From Trichococcus sp. K1Tr (lineage in GTDB: Bacteria > Bacillota > Bacilli > Lactobacillales > Aerococcaceae): a stretch of 64,000 bases of DNA. Below, in pieces: positions 37,679 through 46,429 of the stretch; within the stretch, counting starts at the first letter, position 1; every line of letters starts with the position of its first letter. The notes below the pieces were generated by a model. That model had not been told where the DNA came from. It saw only the letters and a program-made list of their open reading frames with translations, and made no database searches. The position numbers and the translations under genes were made by a program. Location of the stretch: positions 558,001 to 622,000 of the forward strand of contig NZ_JAQMHR010000001.1 in NCBI RefSeq assembly GCF_028309625.1, in the 5' to 3' direction.

Positions 37679-37935
37679 AAAAAAAATCGTCCTGCATACG
37701 AATATGCAGGACGATATGAATCGCGGTACCACCTAAATTACAGGAATCGGATCCCTGTCTCTCTTTTTGATAACGGAGAATACTCCGAGCTGCGCTACCC
37801 AGTCCACGGACCTTCACGCAACTTGCTCACAAGCTACTTCACTTTCCTTCCCCAAAAAAGCTTTCACCAAACGCTTTTCTCTCTTGTGTGGTTCCGGGTA
37901 AGCTACTCTTCTTGATCGACGCTTATTTATACTTC
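37679..37935 (-). promoter_or_regulatory. T-box riboswitch controlling valS (valine)
   Basis: The minus strand has TAGGTGGTACCGCGA (complement of 37721-37735). It is followed by a perfect terminator hairpin (ATCGTCCTGCAT and its complement, 37685-37716) and eight T. Stem I with an AGAGAG bulge and the GTTTGGTGAAA apical loop is visible near 37860-37885. The variable base (TGGT) fits A73 tRNA-Val. I could not settle the specifier codon. Confidence 0.9.
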
Positions 37936-37938
37936 ACT

Positions 37939-37967
37939 AGTTTAGCACCTTTTGATTGAAATCTCAA
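37939..37967 (-). promoter_or_regulatory. Promoter of the valS T-box transcript
   Basis: TTGAGA (37967-37962) and TAAACT (37944-37939), spacer 17 nt, just downstream of the tpx stop. Confidence 0.7.
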
Positions 37968-37972
37968 TGCGA

Positions 37973-38467
37973 TTAAAGTAAATTTTTTGCAGCTGCCAAT
38001 GCTGCAGCTTCATCCGGTTCCGTTGAGATTTCAGGGACGATCTCCATGTAGGTAAGAACGCCTTCTTTGTCGATGACGAACACGCTGCGGGCCAACTTGT
38101 TGCCCATCTGAGGCACCTTCAGTCCGTAGGCTTCGGCAAATTCGCCGTTGTCGTCGTGCAGCATCTGCATATCGATGCCGTTGGCCGAGCACCAGTCGGC
38201 TAATTCTTCTTTTGTGTTTCTCGAAACTGACAACAGTGTAACGCCTTCGATATTCGCTGCTGTCTCGTTGAATTTGCGTGTTTGATTATCGCAGACCCTC
38301 GTGTTGATGTCCGGGAATACGCTGATCAGGACAACCGAACCGCGCAAATCATCCAAAGATACCTTTTCGTCTTTTGTGTTGTACAACGAAAATGCCGGTG
38401 CCTTCTCCCCAACAACAGGCTGAGTCCCTAAAACCTCAATAATTTCACCTTTTAATGTCACTTGCAT
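37973..38467 (-). CDS. tpx: Thiol peroxidase (Tpx, atypical 2-Cys peroxiredoxin)
   Basis: A 164-residue peroxiredoxin that reduces hydroperoxides using thioredoxin. The peroxidatic cysteine is in FPDINTRVCDNQTRKFNE; most Tpx have DTPVC here, so NTRVC is a mild variant. The resolving cysteine is in ADWCSANGID. AAGGGGG precedes ATG 38467. It appears monocistronic. Confidence 0.92.
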   Translation of the reverse strand: MQVTLKGEIIEVLGTQPVVGEKAPAFSLYNTKDEKVSLDDLRGSVVLISVFPDINTRVCDNQTRKFNETAANIEGVTLLSVSRNTKEELADWCSANGIDMQMLHDDNGEFAEAYGLKVPQMGNKLARSVFVIDKEGVLTYMEIVPEISTEPDEAAALAAAKNLL

Positions 38468-38551
38468 GAAAACATTCCCCCTTATCCGATAGTACTCTCA
38501 TTATACAGATAAGCGGCGATTTATGGTAAGGATACGCTCTCGTAGGGAGAG

Positions 38552-39766
38552 TTACAGCAGATCCGAAAAGAGCGCCTCGTCTTGGCTGGCGGTATCCTCG
38601 CGGCCGGTTATGCTTGATATGACAATGCCTGCAACCGCGCGTGCCACGAGCGGTTCCACATCCAGGATTGCTTCAAAACGTCTGGCCTTGTCCAAATGCG
38701 GTTTTGTTTTGGGTGATGGTGGCGCAAAAATCGTGCAGCAGTCCTCGAACGGTTGTACCGACAAATCAAATGTATCGATTTTCTGCGCCAAATCGATGAT
38801 TTCCAATTTGTCCATCGTTGCGACAGGGCGAATGATCGGCGTCGTTGTGACATCATTGATGGCAATCATGCTCTCCAGCGTCTGGGAAGCGACTTGGGCC
38901 AAAGATTCCCCATTAAAGATGGCCAGCCCTTTGCGTTCGGCTCTGATGGCATCAGTGATCCGCAGCATCATCCGGCGCGTGATCGTCATCAGATAATCCG
39001 CCGGAATCTTCTCTTTGATTTCTTCCTGGATTTCCGTGAACGGCACTTCGATGAACTGGATTTCACCGCCGAATTTAGTCAATTTGGCAGCCAGATCTTT
39101 GGCTTTCTGCAACGCTTGCGGACTTGTGTAAGGCGGACTGTGGAAGTGCACCGCCTCAATCTTCACGCCGCGCTTCATGGCGAGATAACCGGCTACCGGC
39201 GAATCGATGCCTCCGGAAAGCATAAGCATGCCTCTGCCGCTGGAACCAACAGGCAATCCGCCAGCCCCCTGGTAGGTTTGCGTGCTCAGCATGATGCCGC
39301 TGGTCTTGATGTCTACGCGCACAAGGATGTCCGGTTGCCTCATCTTGACCGAAATACCCGGGAAAGCATCCAGTACGGTTGCCCCCAGTTCGGCATTCAT
39401 GAAGGTCGTGTCATGCTCGTAGGCATGATCCGCGCGACGCGTAGCTATCTTGAATGTCTTTCCGGCAGTCTCCATTTTGGCAAGCAACTCCACCAAAACC
39501 CGTTTCACTTCATCGAGATCACGCGAAACCAGATAGACCGGCGAATAGTTTTGGATGCCGAACACATGCTGCAGGCGTTCGATAATGACGGCCTCATCAG
39601 CTCCGTTCAGGTCCAACAACATAAAATCGTGCTCGGGTTTGATTTTAATCTGCGGATAATCCTTTGTGACCATCCTGACATTTTGCGCCAACTGCTGGAC
39701 AAAACGTTTTTTGTTTTTCCCTTTGGTCGACAGTTCGCCAAAGCGGATTTGAATGTGCGTTTCCAT
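38552..39766 (-). CDS. thiI: tRNA 4-thiouridine synthetase ThiI
   Basis: A 404-residue enzyme for s4U8 in tRNA, and possibly thiazole synthesis. It has an N-terminal ferredoxin-like plus THUMP region ([29 protein letters not shown]) and a PP-loop [13 protein letters not shown] (183-190 core). The chain ends without a rhodanese domain, as in Firmicutes, so sulfur must come directly from a desulfurase. That partner is encoded 29 nt upstream. The [17 protein letters not shown] segment is typical. Confidence 0.95.
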   Translation of the reverse strand: METHIQIRFGELSTKGKNKKRFVQQLAQNVRMVTKDYPQIKIKPEHDFMLLDLNGADEAVIIERLQHVFGIQNYSPVYLVSRDLDEVKRVLVELLAKMETAGKTFKIATRRADHAYEHDTTFMNAELGATVLDAFPGISVKMRQPDILVRVDIKTSGIMLSTQTYQGAGGLPVGSSGRGMLMLSGGIDSPVAGYLAMKRGVKIEAVHFHSPPYTSPQALQKAKDLAAKLTKFGGEIQFIEVPFTEIQEEIKEKIPADYLMTITRRMMLRITDAIRAERKGLAIFNGESLAQVASQTLESMIAINDVTTTPIIRPVATMDKLEIIDLAQKIDTFDLSVQPFEDCCTIFAPPSPKTKPHLDKARRFEAILDVEPLVARAVAGIVISSITGREDTASQDEALFSDLL

Positions 39767-39795
39767 TTATGTTCTCTTCCTATCTGTCAGTTATT

Positions 39796-40932
39796 CTACT
39801 GTATTTTTTGGAACTGTTCATGCAGCGTCCGGAAATGTTCAATGAAGGCTTCCGCTTCCGACTCGGTATTTTCGCCGGAAAGGCTTATCCTGACAGCACA
39901 CTGGCTCCAGGAAACGGGCACACCCATCGACCCCAACGTATAGGGTGTGTCTTTCTTTCTGCTCGAGCAGGCGCTGGTTGTTGAAATGAAGATGTCCTGG
40001 CTTTCGAAAGCATGGACCATCACTTCTCCCCTGACGCCTTTCATGGCAAAACAGAGGATATGGCCGGCGCCATCTTCAGGTGAAAAGATTCGGACATCCT
40101 CATATTCCGAAAGGGCCGCAATCAACTTACTCCGGACCAATTGTTCTTGTTTTCGGCTTGATTCGCTGCCTTCAAGCGTCATGCGCAGGGCTTTCGCCAT
40201 CGCTGCGACTCCCCCGACATTCTCCGTCGTGCTGCGCATGCCGGCTTCTTGACCGCCTCCCGTCAACAACGGTGCAATCCGCTTACCATGTTTCTTGTAG
40301 AGAATGCCTACGCCTTTGGGGCCGTGGAATTTATGCGCTGAAAGCGACAGGAGATCCACACGTGGATGCCGGATCAGCGGATCGCATTCACCGACAGCCT
40401 GCACGGCATCCACATGGAAATGGACCCAAGGATAATTTTCAAGCAGCTCGCCGATAGCCTCGATCGGCTGGATGCTGCCGACTTCATTATTGATGGCCAT
40501 GACGCTCAGCAGGATCGTATCTTTCCTTATGGCTTTCTCAAGCTCCTCGATGGATACGATTCCGTTCGCGTCGACAGGCAAGTAGCTGATTTCAAAGCCT
40601 AACTTTTCCAGTTGCTCCAATGATTTGGTGACCGCCGGATGTTCAACCGAAGAAGCGATCATGTGCTTCCCTGCAGCGAACTTCTCCATCGCGGTGCCTT
40701 TGATCGCCCAGTTGTCGCTCTCCGTACCGCCGCTCGTGAAGAAAATTTCATCCGGCTGGGCACCCAGTAAGTGTGCAATCTGTTTGCGCGACTGCTGCAG
40801 CAAAGCATCGGCTTCATTGCCTAATCTGTGCAGACTCGAAGGATTGCCAAAAAATTGTTCGTTGACCTTCCGGTAAGTATCCAAAGCTTCCGGATACATT
40901 TTTGTTGTTGCACTGTTGTCAAAATAAATCAT
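39796..40932 (-). CDS. Cysteine desulfurase (NifZ type), likely ThiI partner
   Basis: A 378-residue PLP-dependent desulfurase. MIYFDNSATTKMYPEAL, HVDAVQAVGE, the PLP lysine in SLSAHKFHGPKG and the catalytic cysteine loop ISTTSACSSRKKDTP are present. The long SACSSRK loop and the position just before thiI match NifZ, which supplies sulfur to rhodanese-less ThiI. It is a paralog of the enzyme at 14580-15722, so the cell has dedicated desulfurases. GGAAGTG precedes ATG 40932. Confidence 0.92.
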   Translation of the reverse strand: MIYFDNSATTKMYPEALDTYRKVNEQFFGNPSSLHRLGNEADALLQQSRKQIAHLLGAQPDEIFFTSGGTESDNWAIKGTAMEKFAAGKHMIASSVEHPAVTKSLEQLEKLGFEISYLPVDANGIVSIEELEKAIRKDTILLSVMAINNEVGSIQPIEAIGELLENYPWVHFHVDAVQAVGECDPLIRHPRVDLLSLSAHKFHGPKGVGILYKKHGKRIAPLLTGGGQEAGMRSTTENVGGVAAMAKALRMTLEGSESSRKQEQLVRSKLIAALSEYEDVRIFSPEDGAGHILCFAMKGVRGEVMVHAFESQDIFISTTSACSSRKKDTPYTLGSMGVPVSWSQCAVRISLSGENTESEAEAFIEHFRTLHEQFQKIQ

Positions 40933-41055
40933 CTTTATCTACACTTCCTTAATAACTTCACACTCTCGTCGGGACATCCTATTCATTATATAGAAAATGC
41001 CTGACCATTAAAAGCTTACGGCTTAATTTTATTCACTTCTCATAAAAGAGTGTCC

Positions 41056-41086
41056 AAAAAAGGGCCGAGACAATGTCCCGACCCTT
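41056..41086 (-). terminator. Terminator of ezrA
   Basis: The hairpin AGGGTCGGGACA-T-TGTCTCGGCCCT is followed by TTTTTT on the minus strand. Confidence 0.88.
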
Positions 41087-41106
41087 GCGTTTCGTTTGTT
41101 CTGTAT

Positions 41107-42825
41107 TTAATAGTAGCGACGATTTTTTTCTTCCTGGTAGGATTCTTCCACTTTGCGGGCAGCACCTGCTTCGACGCGATTCAGCGGGATTTTGACAGCC
41201 TCCAACGCACCTTCGTAGTCATATTCGCGATGGAAAAGCACCAAAGCTTTGTTGATGGCATTTTCGATTTCCACATGCGAATGGCGGAAACGGTTTGCGT
41301 ACTGGATCATATACTCCGTCAGCATCGCATTGTCCACGATCGCTTGCGTTTGGTTATCCAACATTTCGATGTCCTCTTCGCACATCTTGGAAATGGCATC
41401 GATTTCGTCCATGTCGATCTTCACGCGATTCAGCTTGGAAGCCAAATCCTCGATGCGATCCGTGACTGAGAAGAAAAGATCCAAATAGATTTTCGGCAAA
41501 CCAGGCAGATGGTATTTCTCGATGGTCCGCTTCATGTTACGCATATCCAACTCATACAAATCGATGCTGTCTTTTATTTCCTTTTCGCGGTTGCGCAGAT
41601 CACTGAGGTTGCTTACCAATTCAGACTGTTCCTTGTCGATTTCGGAAAGGCGTTGGCTGATTTTTTCGTAATATTCGCGGACAACCGAGTAGGAAATTTC
41701 ATGTTCCTTCATCATCTTATCGTAATAACGCAAGGCTTCATTTTCCTTCAGCAACTGCTCTTCGAACTCTTGCGCACGTCCCAATTCATTCTTGTTCAGG
41801 AAATAATTCTGGGAAACGCGGTCGATTTCAAGCAGCACATAACGGTTGCTCTGCAGGACATGATCCATTTTCTTCTGCAGATTCGCCGTATGACGACCCA
41901 CAAAATCCTTGGCTTCCATTTCCTTCTCCATGATGGCATAGACCGCTTCGATATCGCGTTCGACCTTATCCATCTTCTTGCCTGCTTCATTGATATCAGC
42001 AAGGCCGATGGAATCTTTTGCTTCCTGGATTTCTTTTTCGACAGCAGCTATCTCAACAGAGACATCCACACCTTCGAAAATGTACTTCTCATCCAACAGG
42101 CGTTGGTAGCCGTCTTTCAGATCATTCACTTGTTCTTCATACTCTGTTTTGATTTTTTCGTTCAGCTGAGGGATCTTTTCAACGACTTCTTCCATAACAA
42201 GCAGATCCTGCTCGATTCGCGATAAGATTTCTTTGGCTTCCATATGGTCGCCTTCGTTCGTCAATGAATTGAATTTCGTGAAATCCAACTCCATGTAATT
42301 CAGGTTCTTCTCCAACGTTTCGATGGCTGGACCGAATGTAAAGCTGTGCGCCAATAATTGTTTGCGGATTTTATTATAGCGTTCCTGGATTTCTTCCAGC
42401 TCTTTGCGGTTTTCCTGTGCACTTTCCAATAGTTTTTCGAGTGCTTTGTTCACTTTTTCAACGCTGTTTTTTGTTTCGTCGATCAGTTGATCTGCTTGCG
42501 AAATGGCTTGCTTCGCCTTGATGAAATTCATGCGTTGGATGTATTGTTCGGCACTGACCAGCGCCGCCTCGATTTCAGGATACTGAAAGCGCGTGATGGT
42601 CTGCCATGTAGCTTGCCAACTTTCATAAGTGCGCTTCGTTTGGCCTGTCAAATTCATATTTTTCAATGTGAACAGGTTGTCGGCCACAGGTATGGCCATC
42701 GCTTTTTGTTTCTTCTCATCGATTACTTTGATCCGATTCGCTTGTTGCCTCGTCAAATACATGATCGCACCGTACCCGATCAACACTAACAATATTATCG
42801 CTACTAACCAGTATATAAACTCCAT
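41107..42825 (-). CDS. ezrA: Septation ring formation regulator EzrA
   Basis: A 572-residue protein with one N-terminal membrane helix (YWLVAIILLVLIGYGAIMYL), then almost entirely coiled-coil spectrin-like repeats. The extreme C-terminus is basic (YQEEKNRRYY). EzrA restrains FtsZ ring formation away from midcell and helps recruit wall enzymes. ATG 42825 has GGAGG 8 nt upstream; an in-frame GTG at 42840 overlaps that site. It is divergent from rpsD. Confidence 0.95.
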   Translation of the reverse strand: MEFIYWLVAIILLVLIGYGAIMYLTRQQANRIKVIDEKKQKAMAIPVADNLFTLKNMNLTGQTKRTYESWQATWQTITRFQYPEIEAALVSAEQYIQRMNFIKAKQAISQADQLIDETKNSVEKVNKALEKLLESAQENRKELEEIQERYNKIRKQLLAHSFTFGPAIETLEKNLNYMELDFTKFNSLTNEGDHMEAKEILSRIEQDLLVMEEVVEKIPQLNEKIKTEYEEQVNDLKDGYQRLLDEKYIFEGVDVSVEIAAVEKEIQEAKDSIGLADINEAGKKMDKVERDIEAVYAIMEKEMEAKDFVGRHTANLQKKMDHVLQSNRYVLLEIDRVSQNYFLNKNELGRAQEFEEQLLKENEALRYYDKMMKEHEISYSVVREYYEKISQRLSEIDKEQSELVSNLSDLRNREKEIKDSIDLYELDMRNMKRTIEKYHLPGLPKIYLDLFFSVTDRIEDLASKLNRVKIDMDEIDAISKMCEEDIEMLDNQTQAIVDNAMLTEYMIQYANRFRHSHVEIENAINKALVLFHREYDYEGALEAVKIPLNRVEAGAARKVEESYQEEKNRRYY

Positions 42826-43022
42826 CAATAAATCCTCCACCTATTCCGACAATTTCGTTTATTTGATCTGAAAATTGAAAACGCCCAATATATCTCATTT
42901 TTCAGTATAACATAGAAAGAACCAATCAGAAACCAGAAAATTATAAGGGAGCTGAATTCCTTCCCTTGGAGGCGCGAAAGCGTTCCGCCGCCGCCCAAAG
43001 TCCGAAAAACATCACTTTTCCA

Positions 43023-43051
43023 TTGCATTAACTTCTGTTGTTTGGTACAAT
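43023..43051 (+). promoter_or_regulatory. rpsD promoter
   Basis: TTGCAT and TACAAT with a 17-nt spacer, giving a leader of about 180 nt. Confidence 0.7.
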
Positions 43052-43057
43052 AACCTT

Positions 43058-43240
43058 TGTGTAAAATAATGCAGCGAGAAAGAAGCACCCGCGTCAACAG
43101 TTCATCGCCATCGTTTGATGGTTCAATTGCGTACCCTTGCGGCTGCATAAGGTGAAGATTGAAGGATCAACTGCACGCATTGCTGACTTATCATTCTTAT
43201 TTTACTCCAAAAATCAAACATTTATTGGAGGAATTTTATT
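43058..43240 (+). promoter_or_regulatory. Long rpsD leader, probable S4 autoregulatory element
   Basis: A ~180-nt untranslated leader lies between the promoter and rpsD. It contains short hairpins (GCCATCGTTTGATGG, ACCCTTGCGGCTGCATAAGGT). Firmicute rpsD messages carry an S4-binding leader; position and length fit, but I have not matched the structure. Confidence 0.5.
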
Positions 43241-43852
43241 ATGTCACGTTATACAGGACCAAGCTGGAAACAGGCTCGTCGTTTAGGCATCTCCCTTTTG
43301 GGAACAGGTAAAGAATTGGAGCGTCGTCCATACGTTCCAGGTCAACACGGCCCTAACAACCGTAAAAAATTATCTGAATATGCTATGCAATTGCAAGAAA
43401 AACAAAAATTGCGTCACATGTACGGCATGAACGAACGTCAATTCGCAACTTTATTCAAAAAAGCTGGTAAAATCAAAGAAGGTAAACAAGGTGTTAACTT
43501 CATGATCTTATTGGAACAACGTTTGGATAACGTAGTTTACCGTCTAGGTTTAGCTTCTACTCGTCGTCAAGCACGTCAATTAGTTAACCACGGTCACGTA
43601 ACTGTCGATGGCAAACGTGTTGACATCCCTTCATACGAAGTGTCTGTCGGCCAAGTAATCGGCTTGCGCGAAAAATCTAAAAACTTAGTAGTTGTTAAAG
43701 CTGCTGCTGAAGCTTTGTTCGGACGTCCGGACTTCATCACCTTCGACACAGAAACATTCGAAGGTTCATTGAACCGTCTGCCAGTTCGCGAAGAATTGCC
43801 AGCTGAAATTGATGAGTCATTCGTAGTAGAATACTACAACAAATTAGGCTAA
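43241..43852 (+). CDS. rpsD: 30S ribosomal protein S4
   Basis: A 203-residue S4. [20 protein letters not shown] and [19 protein letters not shown] open the chain. The S4 RNA-binding domain is [20 protein letters not shown] then [24 protein letters not shown] precedes ATG 43241. Codon use is strongly biased, as expected for a highly expressed gene. Monocistronic. Confidence 0.98.
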   Translation: MSRYTGPSWKQARRLGISLLGTGKELERRPYVPGQHGPNNRKKLSEYAMQLQEKQKLRHMYGMNERQFATLFKKAGKIKEGKQGVNFMILLEQRLDNVVYRLGLASTRRQARQLVNHGHVTVDGKRVDIPSYEVSVGQVIGLREKSKNLVVVKAAAEALFGRPDFITFDTETFEGSLNRLPVREELPAEIDESFVVEYYNKLG

Positions 43853-43876
43853 TCTCGCCGGAGATCAGCTTCAAGG

Positions 43877-43904
43877 AAACGGCAAAGCAATTTGCCGTTT
43901 TTTT
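43877..43904 (+). terminator. Terminator of rpsD
   Basis: AAACGGCAAA-GCAA-TTTGCCGTTT followed by TTTT. Confidence 0.92.
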
Positions 43905-43911
43905 GTACAAA

Positions 43912-43957
43912 GAAAAGGACTGAACAGCGATCAATCCCGCTGTTCAGTCCTTTTTTT
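43912..43957 (-). terminator. Terminator of the DUF1054 gene
   Basis: AAGGACTGAACAGCG and its complement form a 15-bp stem with A/T runs on both sides, between convergent genes. Confidence 0.9.
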
Positions 43958-43978
43958 GGTTTGTCTTGGGTTACGCAC

Positions 43979-44605
43979 TTAGCGATACTGTTCCATACAG
44001 ACCCGGTAGATCGGCAGCAGTTCACGGAGCGTTTCCTCCATCACTGCAAGCGTGCCTGCTTCCGTCGCCAACCGGGGATCGGCTGGCGCCAATTTGCGGC
44101 CGATCAACAGTTCAGCCTTCTTCACATCCCGCAGCCGGATCAGGACAGGCTGCCAAACGACAGCCTCTATCGGCAACACAGCCGGCACGGTATGGTCGAC
44201 CGAAACGACGAAATCACGCGGCAACTGTCCTAATTCCGGAATCCGCTCCAATAAGGCAGCAGCCATCTCTTTTTCTTTGACTGGTTGATCGATCAGGCAA
44301 AGATAAAAGCTGACCCCCTCTTTCGCAATTCCGATCTGGAAATGCGGATATTTCTTGTAGCCCCTCGCGTTCCCACCGATGGCGCACCAGGTATTCTCGG
44401 GCGCATGTTTCGTGCGGCGCAGGTGCTTGGCGACATGCACGGGAACTGAGTCAGCCTCCTCTTCCGAAACGATGAGGCGGGCCCCCGCTTCCGCGAAATG
44501 CCGGAACTTGGGTTGGATCCGTTCACGGATGCCTGCCATCCTCTCATCGAGTCCCTGAATGTCAAAAACGTTGAAGTCTTCCTTGCTGAAGTGATTACCT
44601 TCCAA
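43979..44605 (-). CDS. DUF1054 family protein (YktB, UPF0637)
   Basis: A 208-residue cytosolic protein of unknown function. After the start it reads EGNHFSKEDFNVFDIQGLDER, then QPKFRHFAEA, APENTWCAIGGNARGYKKYPHFQIG, all conserved in the family. The start is TTG 44605, with AGAGGT 7 nt upstream. The in-frame ATGs at 44638 and 44635 have no Shine-Dalgarno, and the first overlaps the TATAAT -10 box, so they cannot be translated from this promoter. Confidence 0.87.
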   Translation of the reverse strand: MEGNHFSKEDFNVFDIQGLDERMAGIRERIQPKFRHFAEAGARLIVSEEEADSVPVHVAKHLRRTKHAPENTWCAIGGNARGYKKYPHFQIGIAKEGVSFYLCLIDQPVKEKEMAAALLERIPELGQLPRDFVVSVDHTVPAVLPIEAVVWQPVLIRLRDVKKAELLIGRKLAPADPRLATEAGTLAVMEETLRELLPIYRVCMEQYR

Positions 44606-44636
44606 ACCGTGCACCTCTTTCTGATTTCCTTCCATC

Positions 44637-44666
44637 ATTATAGAGAAAAAACCAGCAGATGGACAA
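44637..44666 (-). promoter_or_regulatory. Promoter of the DUF1054 gene
   Basis: TTGTCC (44666-44661) and TATAAT (44642-44637), spacer 18 nt. Confidence 0.78.
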
Positions 44667-44686
44667 TCTTTTGATTCCGCTTATGA

Positions 44687-45649
44687 TTACTGGAAATCCG
44701 CTGCGACCTCTTCGACCATCAGGTGGATCGATTCTATCCCGCCTCCGGAAAGATACCACAAATCGGAGGACAGGTTGATGATTTTGTTGTTTTTATAAGC
44801 ATCCGTTTGATAGACGAAATCATTCTCCAACAACGCCGCATTTTCATCCGATGCTGTTCCGATTGCCGCTGTGCGGTCGACGACGAACAAGATCTGCGGA
44901 TTAATTTCCAGCAACCCTTCATAGCCGACGGACTGTCCATGTGTGGAATCCTCGATCGCTGCATCGACAGGCGTGAAGCCCAATGTATCGTATATGAAGC
45001 CGAAGCGTGAGCCTGTGCTGAAAGCGGACATGCTGCCATCGTTCAAGAGCAACGTCAATGTTTTCTCGCTGATTCCGGCCGTCTTCGCTTGCACAGCCTC
45101 AATCTCTTCGTTCAAGGTAGCGATGGCTTCATCGGCTGCAGCCTCTTCGTCAAAGATGGTCCCCAAGGTAGCGATGTTCTTTTGGGCCGACCCCCAATAA
45201 TCCGTGTAGTCGACACTGAGTACGACTACGGGCGCGATTTCCTCCAATTGTTCCGCAAAGTCCACCAATCGGTTCGAAATGATGATGAGCTCCGGCGCCA
45301 AATTCGCCAACGCCTCCACATTCGGTTCTTTAAGTGTCCCTACATTCTCGAATTGATCTGCCTTATCCGCCAGATAAGCCGGCATGTTTTCGGTCGCTGT
45401 ACCCGTGACTGCATCCTCTTTACCCAATGCGATCAATGTGTCCAAATGTCCAAAATCCAAAACAGCCACGTTTTTCGGGTCTTTGGGCACTTCTACGGAG
45501 CCGCGTGCATCCTCGATGGTCACCGTCGCTTCGGATTCCGCAGTCGCTGTTGTTGAATCTGCCGCATCGGCAGCCCCTTCCTGGGCGCCGCAAGCCGCCA
45601 AGGTGAAGATCGAAGCCAAACTTAAGATTGTCTTTTGCCATTTTTTCAT
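44687..45649 (-). CDS. yclQ: Siderophore ABC transporter binding lipoprotein (YclQ/FatB/CeuA-like)
   Basis: A 320-residue periplasmic-binding-type III lipoprotein. The signal peptide ends at a lipobox in IFTLAACGAQ. VAVLDFGHLDTLIALG, NVGTLKEPNVEALANLAPEL, LLLNDGSMSAFSTGSRFGF, DSTHGQSVGYEGL and the end LSSDLWYLSGGGIES line up with B. subtilis YclQ, the petrobactin receptor. It binds a catecholate-type ferric siderophore or precursor. It is the last gene of the yclN-O-P-Q operon. Confidence 0.92.
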   Translation of the reverse strand: MKKWQKTILSLASIFTLAACGAQEGAADAADSTTATAESEATVTIEDARGSVEVPKDPKNVAVLDFGHLDTLIALGKEDAVTGTATENMPAYLADKADQFENVGTLKEPNVEALANLAPELIIISNRLVDFAEQLEEIAPVVVLSVDYTDYWGSAQKNIATLGTIFDEEAAADEAIATLNEEIEAVQAKTAGISEKTLTLLLNDGSMSAFSTGSRFGFIYDTLGFTPVDAAIEDSTHGQSVGYEGLLEINPQILFVVDRTAAIGTASDENAALLENDFVYQTDAYKNNKIINLSSDLWYLSGGGIESIHLMVEEVAADFQ

Positions 45650-45667
45650 TTTCCATTCTCCTCTATG

Positions 45668-46429
45668 TCAAATTGCTTGATAGGTGCAATGTTTTTTTCC
45701 ATCCGCAGTCGTGATGACTTCCAATGGCACTTCATATAATTCCTGCAAAACTTGTGTCCGGATGACTTCCTCGACCGTGCCGCTCCGGAACACCTTTCCG
45801 TTTTTCATGGCGATGATGTTGTCCGAAAAAACAGATGCGAAGTTGACGTCGTGGATGACAATCAGAATGGTTTTACCCAATTCATCCGCCAAATTCCGGA
45901 TGGTCTGCATCGTCACGATGCTTTGTTTCAGGTCGAGATTGTTCAGCGGTTCATCCAATAAGATGTACTCGGTATCCTGCACCAGTATCATCGCGATGGC
46001 CGCCCGCTGGAGTTGCCCCCCAGACAACGTATCCAAATAGCGGTTGGAGAATTCCACCAGGTTCAGATAGCCCAAAACCTTGTCGATCATAGCATGATCC
46101 TCATCATTCAGCCTGCCCTTCGTATAGGGGAACCTGCCGAACGAGACCAGTTCGCGGACCGTCATGCGCACTTGATAGGCATTCTGTTGTTTCAGGATCG
46201 AAAGCTCCTTCGCCAGTTCATCGGATTGCCAGGCCTCGATTTCTTTCCCGTGTATCGTCAATATGCCCTCGTCCTTTGTCAGCAGACGGCTGATGACCGA
46301 AAGGAGCGTGCTTTTGCCTGCCCCATTCGGACCGATGAAAGCCGTGATTTTCCCTTTCTCGATCGCCAAAGAGATGTCATCCAATACTTTTTCAGCCTCA
46401 TAGGCTTTGCTGACGTTGCTGATTCTCAT
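45668..46429 (-). CDS. yclP: Siderophore ABC transporter ATP-binding protein
   Basis: A 253-residue FecE-type ATPase. Walker A is IGPNGAGKSTLLS, the signature LSGGQLQRAAIAM, Walker B YILLDEPLNNLD and the switch VIHDVNF. The start is ATG 46429 (AAAGGGGC upstream), overlapping the yclO stop as ATGA. A long in-frame upstream extension to 46600 overlaps yclO and is an artefact. It powers the YclN/YclO permease. Confidence 0.93.
   Translation of the reverse strand: MRISNVSKAYEAEKVLDDISLAIEKGKITAFIGPNGAGKSTLLSVISRLLTKDEGILTIHGKEIEAWQSDELAKELSILKQQNAYQVRMTVRELVSFGRFPYTKGRLNDEDHAMIDKVLGYLNLVEFSNRYLDTLSGGQLQRAAIAMILVQDTEYILLDEPLNNLDLKQSIVTMQTIRNLADELGKTILIVIHDVNFASVFSDNIIAMKNGKVFRSGTVEEVIRTQVLQELYEVPLEVITTADGKKHCTYQAI

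Noticed and set aside
43149-43240. Small peptide gene ahead of rpsD
   Set aside because: No ORF with a ribosome binding site; better explained as an S4 leader.
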